A stretch of 64,000 bases of DNA from Acidobacteriaceae bacterium TAA 166 (GCA_000421065.1 ATWD01000001.1:1542001-1606000); one strand, 5' to 3'; positions 1 through 8,203 are shown, counted from the stretch's first letter. The notes: a model not told the origin generated them from the sequence alone. Translations and numbers: made by a program.

Positions 1-66
1 AGAACCGGGCGTCACGAGAACCGCCCGGTACTCTTGCGATACGGGATTCATTTCGTCGAAAGGCAT
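1..66 (-). CDS. N-terminus of an unidentified protein, cut by the window edge
   Basis: Only the first 22 codons are present, reading leftward off the window and beginning MPFDEMNPVSQEYRAVLV. The ATG lies 10 bp after the stop of the PqqD-like gene, so the two are almost certainly cotranscribed. In RiPP or PQQ operons the gene after a PqqD-type protein is often a maturation enzyme such as a radical SAM protein, a transglutaminase-like leader peptidase or an Asn-synthetase-like cyclase. The visible residues do not match the usual N-terminus of any of these, so no function is assigned. Confidence 0.5.
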   Translation of the reverse strand, partial: MPFDEMNPVSQEYRAVLVTPGS

Positions 67-76
67 CGCAGTTCCA

Positions 77-331
77 TTAATCCTGAATTAGGCCTTCTAC
101 TCGGAGTTGCTCCACAAATCCGCGAACGTCGGGATCAATAATGGAGATTGCTTCACCAGTCTCTTCAGCTAGGGTCGCAATGATCTCATCGATCGGTGTT
201 CCCCGACAGAGCCCACTCCACACGCGGGCTCCGGTTGAGTTCAAAGCGGAGATTAGCCCGGTGTCGGCATCGAGAATCGCCGCGCCGTCCCCATCAACCG
301 CTGAATCCAGGCCCGCCTTCGCTCTCAACAT
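77..331 (-). CDS. PqqD-family peptide chaperone (RiPP recognition element type)
   Basis: 84 aa, the normal size of a free-standing PqqD or lasso B1 protein. It has the family pattern: a short beta segment with DGDGAAILDADTG, then LNSTGARVWSGL, then a winged-helix-like half containing IDEIIATLAEE and VRGFVEQLRVEGLI. PqqD-like proteins bind the leader of a ribosomally made peptide and present it to the modifying enzyme. The start is supported by a GAGG motif 4-5 nt upstream. The next gene on the same strand begins 10 bp downstream. I cannot find a convincing precursor peptide upstream, so whether this serves a lasso peptide, PQQ-like cofactor or other RiPP is open. Confidence 0.75.
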   Translation of the reverse strand: MLRAKAGLDSAVDGDGAAILDADTGLISALNSTGARVWSGLCRGTPIDEIIATLAEETGEAISIIDPDVRGFVEQLRVEGLIQD

Positions 332-592
332 GTGGCCTCGCTAGCTTCTCGCACTTGTGCGTTGAAGGCCGGAAGCGGTGAAGAGATACTTAGCCGGCCA
401 ACTGTGCAGAAACCATACGATCTCTTTCGGCAAGTGCCTAGCTGCTTGAACATTTTTTTGATAGAAGGGTGACCTTGTCTTGGATCGAGAAACCGACTTC
501 AGGGCAATCGATTCAAAACAAAACATCTTTGTCGTCCCTCTCGCTCGTGATGCCATGGCTCTGCTTCGTAAAAGAAGCCTTCTCTTAGAGCG

Positions 593-610
593 TGATGCGT
601 ATACGCATCA
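593..610. promoter_or_regulatory. Perfect 18-bp palindrome, candidate operator
   Basis: TGATGCGTATACGCATCA is an uninterrupted perfect inverted repeat. It sits in the divergent control region between the PqqD-like gene (leftward) and the XRE-type regulator gene (rightward), just upstream of a sigma70-like promoter at 627-654. Placement and symmetry suggest a binding site for a dimeric regulator, perhaps the XRE protein itself. That link is inference. Confidence 0.55.
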
Positions 611-626
611 TGGCGAAAACAGTTCT

Positions 627-654
627 TTGCGATTTCTCACAGAGGAAACATAAT
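627..654 (+). promoter_or_regulatory. Possible sigma70-type promoter for the XRE regulator
   Basis: TTGCGA (627-632) and CATAAT (649-654) are separated by 16 bp, matching TTGACA/TATAAT at 4 and 5 of 6 positions. It lies about 95 bp ahead of the favoured GTG start at 751 and 17 bp after the 593-610 palindrome. The rest of 332-750 contains no gene I can support. Confidence 0.35.
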
Positions 655-750
655 TTTTGTGAGCAGACGTCGGATTGTCAGGTCGTCTGTATTTAGCGCA
701 GGTTCTTGAAGCAGTTTTCAGCCCCCAGGCAGGTGCAGAGGAGTTGGCCT

Positions 751-1512
751 GTGGAGAGTCTCGGCAACCAGTTACGAATAGTGAGGGAGCGTCTCGGTCT
801 GAGTCAGCGGACGGTGGCTCGAAAGTCTGTTGCGTTCGCCACGGAGCGAGGGACTAATCTCTATAAGCTCACACCCGGATGGTTGGCGCGTGTCGAAAAG
901 GATTCCAGACGTCAACATGATATCGGTGCTCACCGGCTAATCGCCCTTCTCTCCATCTACGGCCTCACTCTCGAAGAGTTGTTGGCAGTCAACAGTCCTC
1001 GCGACCATCCAGAAGACACATCGGATATTCCAACAAACGTGCCGGAGACCGCCGTACTTATCGGTCCCGCTGCAGATACAGCGGCTCGTATTCTCCTGCC
1101 GGATGATTCTGACTCTGTAGCCATCCCGGAGAACACTGTAATCCTGCGGCCCGCGATGCCCAAGAACACCGGACGCTTTCTTCGCGTCGTCATTGGTCAT
1201 CAGAACAACTATCTGTACCCAATTGTTCCGGCAGGGACGGTGGCCCTCGTCGACAGGTACAGGCGCTCACTTCGGCAGGAGCCTCTCAGTGTCGAGATTG
1301 AGATCCAGCGCCCCATGTTCTTACTGGAGTTTCGAGACGGCAAGCATGTCTGTTGCTGGTGTGAACTAGTGGACGAAGATGAAAAGCGCGCGGTCATTCT
1401 TCCTCACCCGACGAATCGCTGGCGCGCTTTCCAAGTCACAGTGGATCGAGATGTATCCATCATTGGTCAGATTACGGCGGTTCGTGTTCCTACCGTGCCA
1501 AAAGCACAATGA
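751..1512 (+). CDS. XRE-family transcriptional regulator with S24-like C-terminal domain
   Basis: The N-terminus is a helix-turn-helix of the Cro/CI type (LGNQLRIVRERLGLSQRTVA; then a helix ending LLSIYGLTLEELLAV). The C-terminal half has the beta-rich fold of LexA/CI S24 peptidases, with YPIVPAGTVALVD aligning to the usual SMxPxxxxGDxVLVD. The nucleophilic serine is replaced there, so autocleavage is unlikely and the domain is probably a dimerisation or sensor unit. The start is placed at GTG 751 because AGAGGAG (737-743) is correctly spaced; an upstream in-frame ATG at 706 would add 15 poorly structured residues. The gene is 69 bp ahead of the TPR-CHAT gene and may regulate it or the divergent PqqD operon. 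Confidence 0.75.
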   Translation: MESLGNQLRIVRERLGLSQRTVARKSVAFATERGTNLYKLTPGWLARVEKDSRRQHDIGAHRLIALLSIYGLTLEELLAVNSPRDHPEDTSDIPTNVPETAVLIGPAADTAARILLPDDSDSVAIPENTVILRPAMPKNTGRFLRVVIGHQNNYLYPIVPAGTVALVDRYRRSLRQEPLSVEIEIQRPMFLLEFRDGKHVCCWCELVDEDEKRAVILPHPTNRWRAFQVTVDRDVSIIGQITAVRVPTVPKAQ

Positions 1513-1580
1513 GATAGCCAGCTATGGATATAGGTAAGAAGTAAAGATACGGTTCAGGCGCTCTCTAATCACTGCGGCTA

Positions 1581-2615
1581 ATGTCACTACGAATGAAGAC
1601 TCGGTTTCCATCTAAAAAGGCCATCGGCGTAGCGGCCATCGTTATTTCGCTGTTTCTGGTAACGACTGGCGCTCTTCTGCTCCATATAAGGAATGTGCGC
1701 CTTCGTTTGAAGACGCCGCATTCCGGCGAACTCCGGGCTGCTGATGAACTCGCCTGGAACAATCGCTGGATAGAGGCGAGTTCTCTTTACGAGGAAATTG
1801 AGGAACGGTCTCGTAAAGAAGGCAACCAAGCTGTTGAACTCTATGCTCATGTAAGCCGCTTCGTTATGCGCGCCGAGTTTGAACCGATACAACCTCTTCT
1901 CAATGAGCTCGAGACCGATCAGCATCTTCCAATCGCCTCCACACCGCAACTTCGTCTGAGATTGCGCGTGATTGAAGGGATGTTAGCTACGAACTATGAT
2001 GCCTCCGTCGCCAGACGGGTATGGTCTCGAGTTGAAGAAGAGGCCTCGAGTCAGCAGGAATATCGACTGCTGATGCGCGCCGAAGGCGAGGCGGGCATTG
2101 CTGACTTTTTCCTTGGAGATGTGCGATCTGCCAAGAAGGAAGTTACACGTGCCTGGATTGCAGCCAAGTACCTCCGCGATCCAGCTGCGCGAGTCAGGTA
2201 CGCTAGTATCTATGGCGCGGGCCTCGTTGAGTTGCATCGATTCGACGAAGCCCTCCATGTGCTTGATTCGGCCATTGCGGTCGCAGGTTCTCACCCTGAG
2301 ATCGCCTATCCAAGCATTGCCTACAACGCGAAGATCGACGCACTAAGAGGCCTTCACCGAGATCAGGAAGCTCTGAGACTAGCGAGTGTCTACATGGAGC
2401 GATTGCGTTCTGATCATCTCGATTCTCATCTCTTTCAACTACGTCTGAGCAGGGGGCAGATATTTGAAGACCTCGGCGAGAATAGATCTTCCGAATCAGA
2501 CTACAGCGAGGCACTGAGCTACGCGCATAGGGTCGGCTTCTGGAGAGGTATAGTCCAAGCAGGATACTTAATGGCAATGCGCAGTTTCGTTCTGGAGAGC
2601 TCAGAACGGCCCTAG
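1581..2615 (+). CDS. N-terminal part of a frameshifted TPR-CHAT protein (membrane anchor and TPR repeats)
   Basis: As it stands this encodes 344 aa: a basic N-terminus, one transmembrane helix (about residues 13-35) and then helical TPR-like repeats such as AADELAWNNRWIEASSLYEEI and YGAGLVELHRFDEALHVLDSAI. The frame ends at 2615 just after a sudden loss of TPR character. The neighbouring frame (-1) carries the sequence on as QFRSGELRTALVNIDDAIAA from about 2582 and runs into the CHAT domain. A single missing base around 2577-2582 would explain this. The intact protein would be about 874 aa, a normal TPR-CHAT length. It is either a true pseudogene, a sequencing error, or (without a slippery site, less likely) recoding. 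Confidence 0.75.
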   Translation: MSLRMKTRFPSKKAIGVAAIVISLFLVTTGALLLHIRNVRLRLKTPHSGELRAADELAWNNRWIEASSLYEEIEERSRKEGNQAVELYAHVSRFVMRAEFEPIQPLLNELETDQHLPIASTPQLRLRLRVIEGMLATNYDASVARRVWSRVEEEASSQQEYRLLMRAEGEAGIADFFLGDVRSAKKEVTRAWIAAKYLRDPAARVRYASIYGAGLVELHRFDEALHVLDSAIAVAGSHPEIAYPSIAYNAKIDALRGLHRDQEALRLASVYMERLRSDHLDSHLFQLRLSRGQIFEDLGENRSSESDYSEALSYAHRVGFWRGIVQAGYLMAMRSFVLESSERP

Positions 2616-2713
2616 TCAACATCGATGATGCCATCGCAGCGAATGAGAAACTGCCCCAGGAGCTGTACTACCTTCCGAAGAACCTTGCACTCAAAGCAGC
2701 CATTCTGAGTCGG

Positions 2714-4204
2714 ATGGACCAGCGTGAAGACGCAGATCGGCTCTATGCCAGAAGTCTTCGTATCGCCAACATGTTACTGGCCAGCGCGCCGACCCCAAAT
2801 ACAACCCGCTTTCTGATAGAGAGCCTGCAGAACATTTATACGCAGTACTTTGAGTTCCTTGTGGGCGAAGCAAAGATCGACGCAGCTTTCCGAGTGATCG
2901 AATCGGTAAGAGGCAGAGTGGAAGCTGAGGCTTTGGAGAGTCATTCAAGAAATGCGCTGTTGCCGGATGAAACGGCGATGAAGATTGTCGCGCTGAACAC
3001 GTCATTGTCCCAGACGGGTGTTCCCAAGGAACGTGATAGGCTCGATTCCCAACTCGCCGATCTAGAGCTTGAACTCAGCCCTCCTGCACCACCTTTAGAT
3101 CTCAGACACTCCCCACTGTCTCTCGACGCAATCCAGAAATCGCTCAATAAGAATGAATTACTCCTCGAATACGTTCTCGACGATCCCTACTCTTATGTAA
3201 TCTCCATCACATATTCGCACGCTCGAGTTTATCGGCTTACAGGGCGACAGCAACTACGGAATCAGATACTCCGATATCGACAGATCATCTCGTCCAAGCA
3301 GGTGAGCCGCGAAAGTGCTTCAGAGCTATTTCGTGACCTGCTTAAGCCTGTGACCGAGTATTCGATGCATTCGCACGTTGTCGTGGTACCGGATCAAGAA
3401 CTCCACCTTCTACCGTTTGCCTCCCTCATGGACTCCGATCGATATCTGGTCGAAACACACCAGATCAGCGTTTCCCCGTCGGCAACCGTTTTACACCTTC
3501 TGAAGAAGCGTTCCCGTGCACAGCGGCCCAGGTTTCGCTTTTTAGGGGTCGCACCATGGACCGAGGATGATGAATGGACTCTTCCTCCATCACGCATGGG
3601 AATGGCGCCACCAACACCTCTTGCAGTGCTGCCTGCTTCAAAGAGTGAGGTGGAGAACGCTGCATCCAGCTTTGGTACTCCAGCTACTTTGCTCTTTGGG
3701 CCTTCTGCCACTGAGACTCAATTTAGACACCTGCCGCTCGACCAATATGACGTTCTGCATCTTGCCCTGCATGGCTATGCAGATAAAGAGTACCCGGATC
3801 GTTCGTCGCTACTCTTTGCACCGGAGCGGAATGGTCCAGATGATGGACAATTGACAGTTCGCGAGGTTCGTTCGCTGGTATTGAACGCAGGTCTTGTGAC
3901 GCTCTCGGCATGCGACACAGGAGATGGCCCGTTTGGAGAGGCCGATGTCGCGAACATGGCGAACGCATTTTTAGAGGCTGGAAGCCATGCGGTCATCGCT
4001 TCTCTATGGAAGATTGACGATAGTGCGACTGCAATGCTGATGAACTCCCTTTATGAGGATCTGCATCGAGGAAACTCTGCTGCTGACGCGTTAAGGGACA
4101 GTCAGGTACGTCTGATCGACAAAAGGCTCCCTCCGTATTACTGGGCAGCCTTTGAATTATCAGGTGACGGATCGTCAGGATGGGAAAGGGAGGGACAACA
4201 CTGA
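2714..4204 (+). CDS. C-terminal part of the frameshifted TPR-CHAT protein (caspase-like CHAT protease domain)
   Basis: Counting from ATG 2714 it has 496 aa, but the coding frame is clearly open and TPR-like back to about 2582, so 2714 is probably an internal Met. The last ~300 residues are a CHAT domain of the caspase/separase clan. They include VPDQELHLLPFASL, the catalytic His in LALHGYAD (about residue 353) and the catalytic Cys in LSACDTGDG (about residue 400), followed by ANAFLEAGSHAVIASLWKIDD. Both catalytic residues are intact, which argues against long-standing decay. The stop overlaps the next gene by 1 nt (TGATG), implying translational coupling with the S41 protease. TPR-CHAT proteases cut partner proteins in signalling and defence; the target here is unknown. 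Confidence 0.85.
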   Translation: MDQREDADRLYARSLRIANMLLASAPTPNTTRFLIESLQNIYTQYFEFLVGEAKIDAAFRVIESVRGRVEAEALESHSRNALLPDETAMKIVALNTSLSQTGVPKERDRLDSQLADLELELSPPAPPLDLRHSPLSLDAIQKSLNKNELLLEYVLDDPYSYVISITYSHARVYRLTGRQQLRNQILRYRQIISSKQVSRESASELFRDLLKPVTEYSMHSHVVVVPDQELHLLPFASLMDSDRYLVETHQISVSPSATVLHLLKKRSRAQRPRFRFLGVAPWTEDDEWTLPPSRMGMAPPTPLAVLPASKSEVENAASSFGTPATLLFGPSATETQFRHLPLDQYDVLHLALHGYADKEYPDRSSLLFAPERNGPDDGQLTVREVRSLVLNAGLVTLSACDTGDGPFGEADVANMANAFLEAGSHAVIASLWKIDDSATAMLMNSLYEDLHRGNSAADALRDSQVRLIDKRLPPYYWAAFELSGDGSSGWEREGQH

Positions 4205-5499
4205 TGGCTATGGAACTGAGCCACTCTGCAAAGGAGGAGGTGCTCAAAGTGTTGGTACAGCGAGTCGACGCTTGTCTGCGCAGCCTGGACATGACTACTG
4301 ACGAATGGCACGCAAGTTTCAGTGACGCTCAATCAGGACTGCTGGCGCTACCCAGTCGGCATGAATTCGAAGGTCGCGTCAATCAGCTGCTGCAGACGCT
4401 GAGACTATCGCATGTAGGATTCGAACACGTTGCGTTAGACAGATGTTCTATAGGCAGGGCACTCTCTTCTACCTACTGCCCTTTTGAGCTGGATGGTGCC
4501 CCGTATTGGGTCTTTCAGGATGTACACGCGAACGGCCCCGCGGACCGCGTGGGAATCCGCTCGGGAGACGTTCTTCTCGAGGTGAATCAAGTTCCGTTTA
4601 GACCACCGAAGCATCCTGTCTTTCGAATGCCCTCGACGTCAAGTGTCCTGATACGAGATTCACACGGCCGGGGGATACTTAAGAGCGTGGAGATCCCCGG
4701 TCCCCGTCCGAACTTGCTGACACGCAAGAAAGATACTCCACCCGCATTTGCTCAGCCGCAGAGTGTCGTTGCGCGTCAAGTGGAAGAGGACATAGGCTAT
4801 CTCAAGCTGGCCTCGTTTCCTGGCGCCATTGGCATTGACGTTGCCAACGAAATCGACGACGCTCTAGTACATCTACGGACATCAAACGGCTTGATCATTG
4901 ACGTCCGCGGAAACGGAGGTGGCGGAGTCGGATTCATGCGTTTGTTGAATTGCTTGTCTCCTCGCAGCTATCCTGTCGGAACATTCGTAGGCTCCCCTCG
5001 ATCCTTCAAACTGTCGATGCAAGAAATCGACGTTTTTGTGCTTAATCAAGTTCCTCGCTTCAAATTTCAGCTTCCGCTGTTGGCGGCTCACTTCTTCTGG
5101 AAGACAGCGTTCTGCAAGATCAGGCACAAACATCTCCATATTCGGTTAGAAACGAAGGGGGAGGGGAAGCTCTATCCATTTCATGGGCGGGTTGTAATTC
5201 TGACGAATCAACATACGGCCAGTGCGGCAGAAATGTTGGTGGCGGCGGCAAAAGAGAATGAGCTTGCGACGGTCGTTGGGCTGCCCACTGCAGGCAGAGT
5301 GCGGAGTGGAGCCCGGGCAAAGCTACCGCATGGATTCTGGCTGACGCTTCCTCAAGGAGCATACTCTAGTGCAAAGGGCAAGAATCTTGACGGGGCACCG
5401 ATCGCTCCGCACGTACTCGTTCCATTTGATCCCACTGAGGCGCGAATGGGGCGCGATACGCAGTTGGATCGCGCCCTCGAGATCGTGAGATCCATTTGA
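4204..5499 (+). CDS. S41-family protease with PDZ domain, catalytic Lys replaced by Arg
   Basis: About 431 aa from ATG 4204, preceded by a GGGAGGGA ribosome site and overlapping the CHAT stop as TGATG; an in-frame ATG at 4180 is less likely. A PDZ-like segment (ANGPADRVGIRSGDVLLEVN) precedes the S41 core: GYLKLASFPG, LIIDVRGNGGGG, LTNQHTASAAEM and VGLPTAGRV. The nucleophile Ser is at about residue 340. Exactly 25 residues later, where CtpA/Tsp carry the general-base Lys, this protein has Arg (TAGRV). No signal peptide is visible, so it probably acts in the cytoplasm. Coupling to CHAT suggests a two-protease unit; activity is uncertain because of the Lys-to-Arg change. Confidence 0.8.
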   Translation: MAMELSHSAKEEVLKVLVQRVDACLRSLDMTTDEWHASFSDAQSGLLALPSRHEFEGRVNQLLQTLRLSHVGFEHVALDRCSIGRALSSTYCPFELDGAPYWVFQDVHANGPADRVGIRSGDVLLEVNQVPFRPPKHPVFRMPSTSSVLIRDSHGRGILKSVEIPGPRPNLLTRKKDTPPAFAQPQSVVARQVEEDIGYLKLASFPGAIGIDVANEIDDALVHLRTSNGLIIDVRGNGGGGVGFMRLLNCLSPRSYPVGTFVGSPRSFKLSMQEIDVFVLNQVPRFKFQLPLLAAHFFWKTAFCKIRHKHLHIRLETKGEGKLYPFHGRVVILTNQHTASAAEMLVAAAKENELATVVGLPTAGRVRSGARAKLPHGFWLTLPQGAYSSAKGKNLDGAPIAPHVLVPFDPTEARMGRDTQLDRALEIVRSI

Positions 5500-5677
5500 G
5501 TTCGTGTTGGGAGAGCTACATGATGCTGGGAAGGAGCCAACGCATAGTCCGTCGAATCATTGCAGAATGTAACGGGTCGAATGACAGCTATTCGTCCGGC
5601 GACAAGTTAGAGAGCCCATTATCAGCGCGAGGAGGGCGTCCTCTTAACGTCAATCGGCGAGATATTTCTTTCAGTGC

Positions 5678-6391
5678 TTAGTGGCTGCCCTCAACAAATA
5701 CATAGGTATACCAGGCCTTATCGTTGGATGTGCTCTGAACTCCAATCCAATACCCTCCCTCCTGAACACTTCTGAGGTCCAGGTCCGCGGCAATCCGTGG
5801 TCTCATGCCAGCATCTTGACATTCGCGCTGAAGTCGAAATATTGGATCTTCCATGCTTCGATGCCTGGAAAACACGATGTCATATGAGCCCGAAGGGGCG
5901 GCATGAGGTAACTCCAGTTTGAGCGTGACCTTTCCTCGAGGGACAACAATTCCAGCTTCCGAACCCCGTTCGACCTCTTCCTCACCAAGAACCAAGCTCG
6001 CGGTCGACTCGGAATTGCTACGAACACTGTGCCGATGGATTAAATACGAAGCGGGTAACGTCACGCCGATAACAAAAGCTGCCGCGATCGCCAGCCATCG
6101 CCAGGCGAAATGGCTTTGCTGTTGCGCGGTCTGCCGTGCAATACGCGCATCGCGTTCTACACGAAAATGTCTTAGGTCCAGCGTGCACTCCGCACATTGG
6201 AACACATGCAAGTCATTTAGGTCAGCCACGGTCATGCCACGGGGGGATTCTACGAACCTCCTGAGAACATCCCGAGAGGGACACCCCCTGCGTGATGGAT
6301 TCGGGTAGTGCAAAATAGCGTTCGCTTCCAACCTCTCAAGCGCGAAACGATCGTCATCATGCACGTCGACGGGTTTATCTATGTTTTTCAA
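5678..6391 (-). CDS. Zinc-finger (ZAS-type) transmembrane anti-sigma factor
   Basis: 237 aa. The N-terminal cytoplasmic part carries H-x3-C-x2-C (HVFQCAEC, about residues 62-69), the zinc-binding anti-sigma signature. One transmembrane helix follows (about 96-118, WLAIAAAFVIGVTLPASYLI) and then a beta-rich outer domain with LKLELPHAAPSGSYDIVF and GGYWIGVQS. It starts 5 bp after the ECF sigma gene on the same strand, the classic sigma/anti-sigma arrangement. The protein would hold the sigma factor at the membrane until released. It converges on the CHAT/S41 gene pair, whose proteases are the obvious candidates for a releasing activity; that link is inference. Confidence 0.8.
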   Translation of the reverse strand: MKNIDKPVDVHDDDRFALERLEANAILHYPNPSRRGCPSRDVLRRFVESPRGMTVADLNDLHVFQCAECTLDLRHFRVERDARIARQTAQQQSHFAWRWLAIAAAFVIGVTLPASYLIHRHSVRSNSESTASLVLGEEEVERGSEAGIVVPRGKVTLKLELPHAAPSGSYDIVFSRHRSMEDPIFRLQRECQDAGMRPRIAADLDLRSVQEGGYWIGVQSTSNDKAWYTYVFVEGSH

Positions 6392-6396
6392 CCCGC

Positions 6397-6996
6397 TTAT
6401 CTCCTGTTATTTGATTGTGGATCACGCGGAGGTTGTTTTGCAGAGGGACGGTAGTGATCCATCAAACGTTTCAGCTCTCTTTTGCAACGCATCCGGATAC
6501 CGTCTTTGGTACCGTGCGTCTCACCTGCAATCTCCTCCCAGCTGTATCGAGCGCCATATCGCAATAGCAATGCGTGCTTGACGTTCTCGGGGGTGTCTCT
6601 TAAGAGTTTTGCGACATCCAGTCTTGCTTCAACCTGACCAGTATCACTCGAAACTGGCGCGGATATACGATCCAGATTTCCAGATGAACCCCAGAGACTT
6701 ATTCTTGCCTGCCGGCGCCGCGCTGTGCGCACCGCATTCTTATAACAACGCATCAAGACCCGGCGGACATCGCCTATCGAGGCTTCCCTCTGGTCAACAA
6801 GAATCTTCTGGGCTTGGGCAATGGCGTATTCCATCAATTCACGGGCGCTTGGATCGTCGCCTAGCTGCGACTCCGCCATCCTGACTGCATCGGACCATTC
6901 CGAGTGGACAGCTTCTCGTAGCAAGGGAATCAACCAGCTGCCCTGATCAGGAAATCCTGTTACCCAAAGGAGATCCGAAGGCTTGGGAAGAGCCAT
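6397..6996 (-). CDS. ECF-type sigma-70 family RNA polymerase sigma factor
   Basis: 199 aa, the normal ECF length. Region 2 is represented by helices around ASIGDVRRVLMRCYKNAV. Region 4, the -35 binding helix-turn-helix, is clear in LLLRYGARYSWEEIAGETHG followed by KDGIRMRCKRELKRLM. AGGAA about 8 nt upstream supports the start at 6996. It is the first gene of a two-gene operon with its anti-sigma factor and is divergent from the SANT-like gene at 7148. Its promoter targets cannot be assigned from the sequence. Confidence 0.85.
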   Translation of the reverse strand: MALPKPSDLLWVTGFPDQGSWLIPLLREAVHSEWSDAVRMAESQLGDDPSARELMEYAIAQAQKILVDQREASIGDVRRVLMRCYKNAVRTARRRQARISLWGSSGNLDRISAPVSSDTGQVEARLDVAKLLRDTPENVKHALLLRYGARYSWEEIAGETHGTKDGIRMRCKRELKRLMDHYRPSAKQPPRDPQSNNRR

Positions 6997-7023
6997 GAGG
7001 GTTCCTCAGCCGGGTGACGAGAC

Positions 7024-7073
7024 CAAGCTCGCCCCGACGGGGCTTGAATCAGCGGGACGTTTTTTTTGATTCA
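7024..7073. promoter_or_regulatory. Nested inverted repeats in the ECF sigma / SANT-like divergent promoter region
   Basis: GCCCC-GAC-GGGGC (7031-7043) forms a tight GC hairpin. It is followed by TGAATCA (7045-7051) and its exact complement TGATTCA (7067-7073), separated by 15 nt including a T-run. This lies between the two divergent genes starting at 6996 and 7148, where regulators of either would bind. It could also act as a leader hairpin of the sigma mRNA. Confidence 0.4.
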
Positions 7074-7147
7074 TTTTGTTCATTTTTCGTTATCTCGCTG
7101 TCGTAAAGGGTGAAGGAAATTAATCGCTACGAGAAGAGAAAACGTCT

Positions 7148-7837
7148 ATGCCCCCACAATCAAAACGCGCCGCCCTCAACGCAAGATGGAACGACGAAGC
7201 AAAACGGCTGGCATCACAGGCCCGGGTTCTCTCAGGAGAAAAGCTCATCGAGTTGATCTCTCGCTTGCAACGGATCACTGGAAACTCAAAGGATGCGTGC
7301 TGGCGCTTTATTCGCCAACACGCTCTTCGCAGCAAGCACGACTACCGGAGGTGGACTCCCGAGGAGTTCGAGCAACTGCGGGAAGATCTGGCGTCTCATC
7401 CGCTGCAGACTGTAGCAAAGAAGCTTGGAAGAACCGAAGAGTCGATTCGGAGTATCCTTGCGCGCAACGGTCTCTCGGTGCGCTCGATTCGCTGCGACAT
7501 GTTCTCCGTCGAAAGCGTGGCGAGCGCGCTGAAAGTAGGGCGGCGTGAGGTGTTGCATTGGATCGAACGGGGCTGGCTGGAGACGAGCGTCGAACAGCGC
7601 GGCATCAGATCATTCCATACCATTTCGCCAGAGGCTTTGGCTCGGCTCTACCGCAATCATCTTCATCAATTGATCGAGCGGGGATTGCCCAATCGAGGAC
7701 TGTTCGAGGCATACCTGCAGTACTGCTATGTGCCTAAACATACGACCGGCAGCCAACTGCTTGAAGTCAGACGAGACAAGCGCGAGAGGGAAGCATTCTG
7801 CACACCCACTGCAGCTACTGAGAATGCTGAGGTGTAA
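7148..7837 (+). CDS. SANT/Myb-like helix-turn-helix DNA-binding protein
   Basis: 229 aa. The middle (about residues 68-110) has a SANT-like motif: RRWTPEEFEQLREDL, then LQTVAKKLGRTEESIRSIL, a second helix-turn-helix-like unit typical of DNA recognition. The following part (SVESVASALKVGRREVLHWIERGW) resembles a MerR/excisionase-type helix-turn-helix, so the protein has two potential DNA-binding modules. The N-terminus is basic and helical. It is divergent from the ECF sigma operon. Function is unknown; similar proteins seem common in Acidobacteria, but I cannot name a role. Confidence 0.6.
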   Translation: MPPQSKRAALNARWNDEAKRLASQARVLSGEKLIELISRLQRITGNSKDACWRFIRQHALRSKHDYRRWTPEEFEQLREDLASHPLQTVAKKLGRTEESIRSILARNGLSVRSIRCDMFSVESVASALKVGRREVLHWIERGWLETSVEQRGIRSFHTISPEALARLYRNHLHQLIERGLPNRGLFEAYLQYCYVPKHTTGSQLLEVRRDKREREAFCTPTAATENAEV

Positions 7838-8203
7838 CTGTTGAGGTGTTAGGGATCTATTCTTTCGAGTCGGACGAACTGGTCTCTTCTCTTCGGTTTC
7901 CATTATCACCATCTACGAGACGGTAAGATCCTCCACTTGAGCCCGAAATATCCCGCTGCTTATGGTGAATTGCGACAAGGTACCTGCTTCTTATAAGCAT
8001 CACCCTCTAACCTAATGGCGAGTGTGGCCTGCTCCAGAAGCAGCTTATAGTTTTGGCTTTTGGCGCGCCGCATGCTTTGAGGTACAGAGATAAGTCGAGC
8101 ATTATGAATAGGTAAACGAACGGAGTGCCTGGGTCGAAAACCAGCGGAGCTATTTGACGTTCTGCGCGAGTGACATTGTGGCAGACGAGTGCGGAATAGA
8201 AGG
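7838..8203. other. Intergenic stretch without a supported gene
   Basis: No reading frame in this stretch on either strand has a ribosome site, domain pattern or codon usage that I would trust. A leftward frame of about 93 codons crosses 7960-8241 but has none of these. It separates the SANT-like gene from the NRPS cluster and probably marks the cluster border. Confidence 0.5.

Noticed and set aside
341-556. Leftward 71-codon frame just upstream of the PqqD-like gene, as a possible RiPP precursor
   Set aside because: It ends 9 bp before the PqqD start, but the sequence has no leader/core layout, no ring-forming residue pattern and poor codon usage; kept out as a gene.
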